A stretch of DNA of 64,000 nucleotides. Source: Dyella sp. C11 (GTDB lineage Bacteria; Pseudomonadota; Gammaproteobacteria; Xanthomonadales; Rhodanobacteraceae). Both the position numbers and the translations under genes were made by a program. Shown here in pieces: positions 62,578 to 64,000 of this stretch. The notes below the pieces were generated by a model, which ran no database searches, was not told the origin of the DNA, and saw only the letters and a program-made list of their open reading frames with translations. Numbering within the stretch: position 1 is the first letter of the stretch; each line of letters starts with the position of its first letter. The stretch is taken from the NCBI RefSeq assembly GCF_003121485.1, contig NZ_QAVX01000003.1, positions 231,693-295,692 of the forward strand, in the 5' to 3' direction.

Positions 62578-62711
62578 GAGCTTGGCCCCCAACTGTGCGT
62601 GCTGTACGTGGCGAATGACCGGGATCAGAGCTTCCCGGTCGTGAGTCACGTGTGAAAACCTCGTTTGCCTCGACGGCCCCAGTCAGCTTTCTGCCGGGTG
62701 CGTCACGGGTG

Positions 62712-63230
62712 CTAGTGCACCCGTGCCTCGCCGGCGGTCGAGATGTCGTCGGCATTGTTGCGTTTGAACACGTCCTTGGCCACGTCTTTCTGCTTGCCGC
62801 TCTCCGTGTGCACGGAAATCAGGATGTTGCCTTCGCGGATTTTCGCGTCGAAGCGCTTGGCTTCGAACTCCGGCATGCCCAGGCCAACCAGTCCGCCGAC
62901 CACGCCACCGGTCGCGGTGCCCACGGCAGCAGCACTCAGCGCCGCCATGATCGGGCCGGCGGCAATCAACGGACCGGCTCCGGGAATGGCCAGTGCGCCG
63001 ATGCCTGCAAGCCAGCCCAGTGCCGCACCCACACCCATGCCTGCGATGCCGCCGGCGGTAGCGCCTTCCGGTGCCTTGGTGTTGTGCTCGTGACCGAAAT
63101 CCTTGTTGCCGCGCTTGTCCGGGAGCAGGGCGGAAATATCGTTGTTGGTAAAGCCGGCCTGCTTCAGCTCAAGCAGGATCACTTCCGCCTGCTCAGGCGT
63201 GCGGGCCATGCAATAGACAGACGTATTCAT
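62712..63230 (-). CDS. Glycine-rich stress-type membrane-associated protein (DUF1269-like)
   Basis: This 172-aa protein starts with a small alpha/beta segment (SVYCMARTPEQAEVILLELK then AGFTNNDISALLPD) like general-stress DUF1269 proteins. A long Gly/Ala-rich hydrophobic middle follows (GGIAGMGVGAALGWLAGIGALA and GGVVGGLVGLGMP), then a C-terminal FDAKIREGNILISVHTES. GAGGAG precedes the ATG. Function unknown. A second glycine-zipper gene lies just upstream, so the two may share an envelope-stress setting. Confidence 0.7.
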   Translation of the reverse strand: MNTSVYCMARTPEQAEVILLELKQAGFTNNDISALLPDKRGNKDFGHEHNTKAPEGATAGGIAGMGVGAALGWLAGIGALAIPGAGPLIAAGPIMAALSAAAVGTATGGVVGGLVGLGMPEFEAKRFDAKIREGNILISVHTESGKQKDVAKDVFKRNNADDISTAGEARVH

Positions 63231-63303
63231 GCAAGGGTCTCCTCGATGAGTGCGGGTTTTTGTCGATCCATCGCGGCGCCACCAGGGGCCGGCGATGCAT
63301 GCA

Positions 63304-63639
63304 TCAGTACTGTTCCTGGTGGCAACGACGTTCCGTTGTGTACGTGGCGTTGTTGTCCTGATGCGCCTTCTGCACCTGGTTGCCCACCACGCCACCGGCA
63401 ACAGCGCCGCCGACGGTGGCGAGCGTCTTGCCCTTGCCGCCGCCGATCTGATTGCCGACCACGCCGCCTGCGACGGCACCGATCGCCGTGCCGGCCACGC
63501 GATGCGTGTCGCTGGAGTTGATCTGCTTCACCGGTACGTCCTCGCATACGGTGCGCGTCTGGGGTGCGCTCTGCGCCCATGCGGTTCCTGCGCACAAGCT
63601 CATGGCGAAGGCGAGGGAAGTAATGGCACGCGTCTTCAT
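63304..63639 (-). CDS. Exported glycine-zipper 2TM protein
   Basis: This 111-aa protein has a signal peptide (ITSLAFAMSLCAGTAWAQ) and the glycine zipper 2TM domain. A 10-residue block AVAGGVVGNQ occurs twice (IGAVAGGVVGNQIGGGKG and GGAVAGGVVGNQVQKAH). Similar proteins are small envelope or lipoprotein-like factors of unknown precise role; this one lacks a lipobox. It lies 73 bases upstream of the DUF1269-like gene on the same strand. Confidence 0.8.
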   Translation of the reverse strand: MKTRAITSLAFAMSLCAGTAWAQSAPQTRTVCEDVPVKQINSSDTHRVAGTAIGAVAGGVVGNQIGGGKGKTLATVGGAVAGGVVGNQVQKAHQDNNATYTTERRCHQEQY

Positions 63640-63864
63640 GCGTATGTCCTCCTTTGGTGGCCTGTGAAAGAGCTACGCCCCGCGAAGTGACTGCCCGGTC
63701 AAAATTCAGTCGCACAAGTCAGCTGCGGTTGCGGACATCACGGCGATGTGCAGATGTCCATGAACCGTTGGAATACAAAGTGCGTGCACATTTGTGTCAC
63801 GCATTGCAGGCACGCAGTTCAACGCAGGGCTTTCACGATGGAGTTGCTTATGCAGGAGCCCATC

Positions 63865-64000
63865 ATGCTTATCGGTAAACACGCCAACTCGAAGGTTCAG
63901 CGCATGTCAGGTCCGCGGGGTGAAGTGCCTGCCCCGACGCCCGATCCGGTGAAGCCGCCGACCCCGCCGGGCCCGCCCCAGCCGGTCGAGCCGCCCGCGC
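63865..64000 (+). CDS. Proline-rich small protein, truncated at the window edge
   Basis: An open reading frame from ATG 63865 (AGGAG site 6 bases upstream) continues to the last base. The visible 45 codons begin MLIGKHANSKVQRMSG and then become very proline-rich (PTPDPVKPPTPPGPPQPVEP). ATGs at 63838 and 63850 are in frame as alternatives. No signal peptide is seen in the part present. Function unknown; the end is outside the window. Confidence 0.45.
   Translation, partial: MLIGKHANSKVQRMSGPRGEVPAPTPDPVKPPTPPGPPQPVEPPA

Overview
The window is GC-rich, densely coded gammaproteobacterial DNA. I infer a member of the Xanthomonadales, most likely Rhodanobacteraceae (Dyella, Frateuria or Rhodanobacter type). 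The reasons are the imuA-imuB-dnaE2 mutagenesis cassette, the GC content, the many GTG and TTG starts, and several copies of a palindromic extragenic repeat built on TCATTCCCGCGAAGGCGGGA. No rRNA, tRNA, CRISPR array, insertion sequence or prophage was recognised.

Layout. 1-6.7 kb is a co-directional run of small-molecule catabolism genes: hydrolase, isochorismatase-fold enzyme, XapX protein, exported-type amidohydrolase, DoxX, secreted tandem-VOC protein, alginate-export porin and DUF1275 protein. 6.8-11.5 kb holds dps, a MscS channel, an aspartyl/asparaginyl hydroxylase-like enzyme, a small basic protein behind a 24-bp perfect palindrome, and a divergent tetR/GST pair. 11.6-16.1 kb has a periplasmic thioredoxin-like protein and a large TonB-dependent receptor. 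16.1-17.0 kb is a non-coding stretch with two REPIN-type repeats and a tandem duplication that carries a decayed copy of the ahpF 3' end and its terminator. 17-20.6 kb is ahpF and ahpC, then a divergent ferredoxin-NADP reductase.

20.7-45.1 kb is the main feature: a hopanoid supercluster of about 24 kb. dxs-ispH-dxr-ispA supply farnesyl diphosphate. A squalene-synthase-type enzyme and squalene-hopene cyclase make the ring system. HpnH and HpnG attach and trim the adenosyl side chain. HpnI, HpnK and HpnJ are the set known to build the cyclitol-ether head group. HpnL and HpnN are export candidates, and hpnA, hpnB and idi are also present. Less expected members are a diiron ferritin-like protein at the end of the hpnIJKL operon, copC/copD behind hpnN, and a DUF2147 protein. 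hpnC, hpnE, hpnO, hpnP and hpnR were not found in this window.

45.1-51 kb is an SOS translesion cassette (UmuD-like protein, imuA, imuB, dnaE2) with a REPIN between imuB and dnaE2. 51.1-53.1 kb is a cytochrome c-FTR1 iron permease whose start codon lies inside a Fur-like inverted repeat. The remainder is a mixed set: a DUF2384-like small protein, NTF2-like protein, HD-domain protein, GlxA/AraC regulator, topoisomerase IB, a GIY-YIG-like protein, a glycogen-debranching enzyme with a GT4 glycosyltransferase, an OmpR-type regulator, glycine-zipper envelope proteins, and a truncated proline-rich ORF at the right edge.
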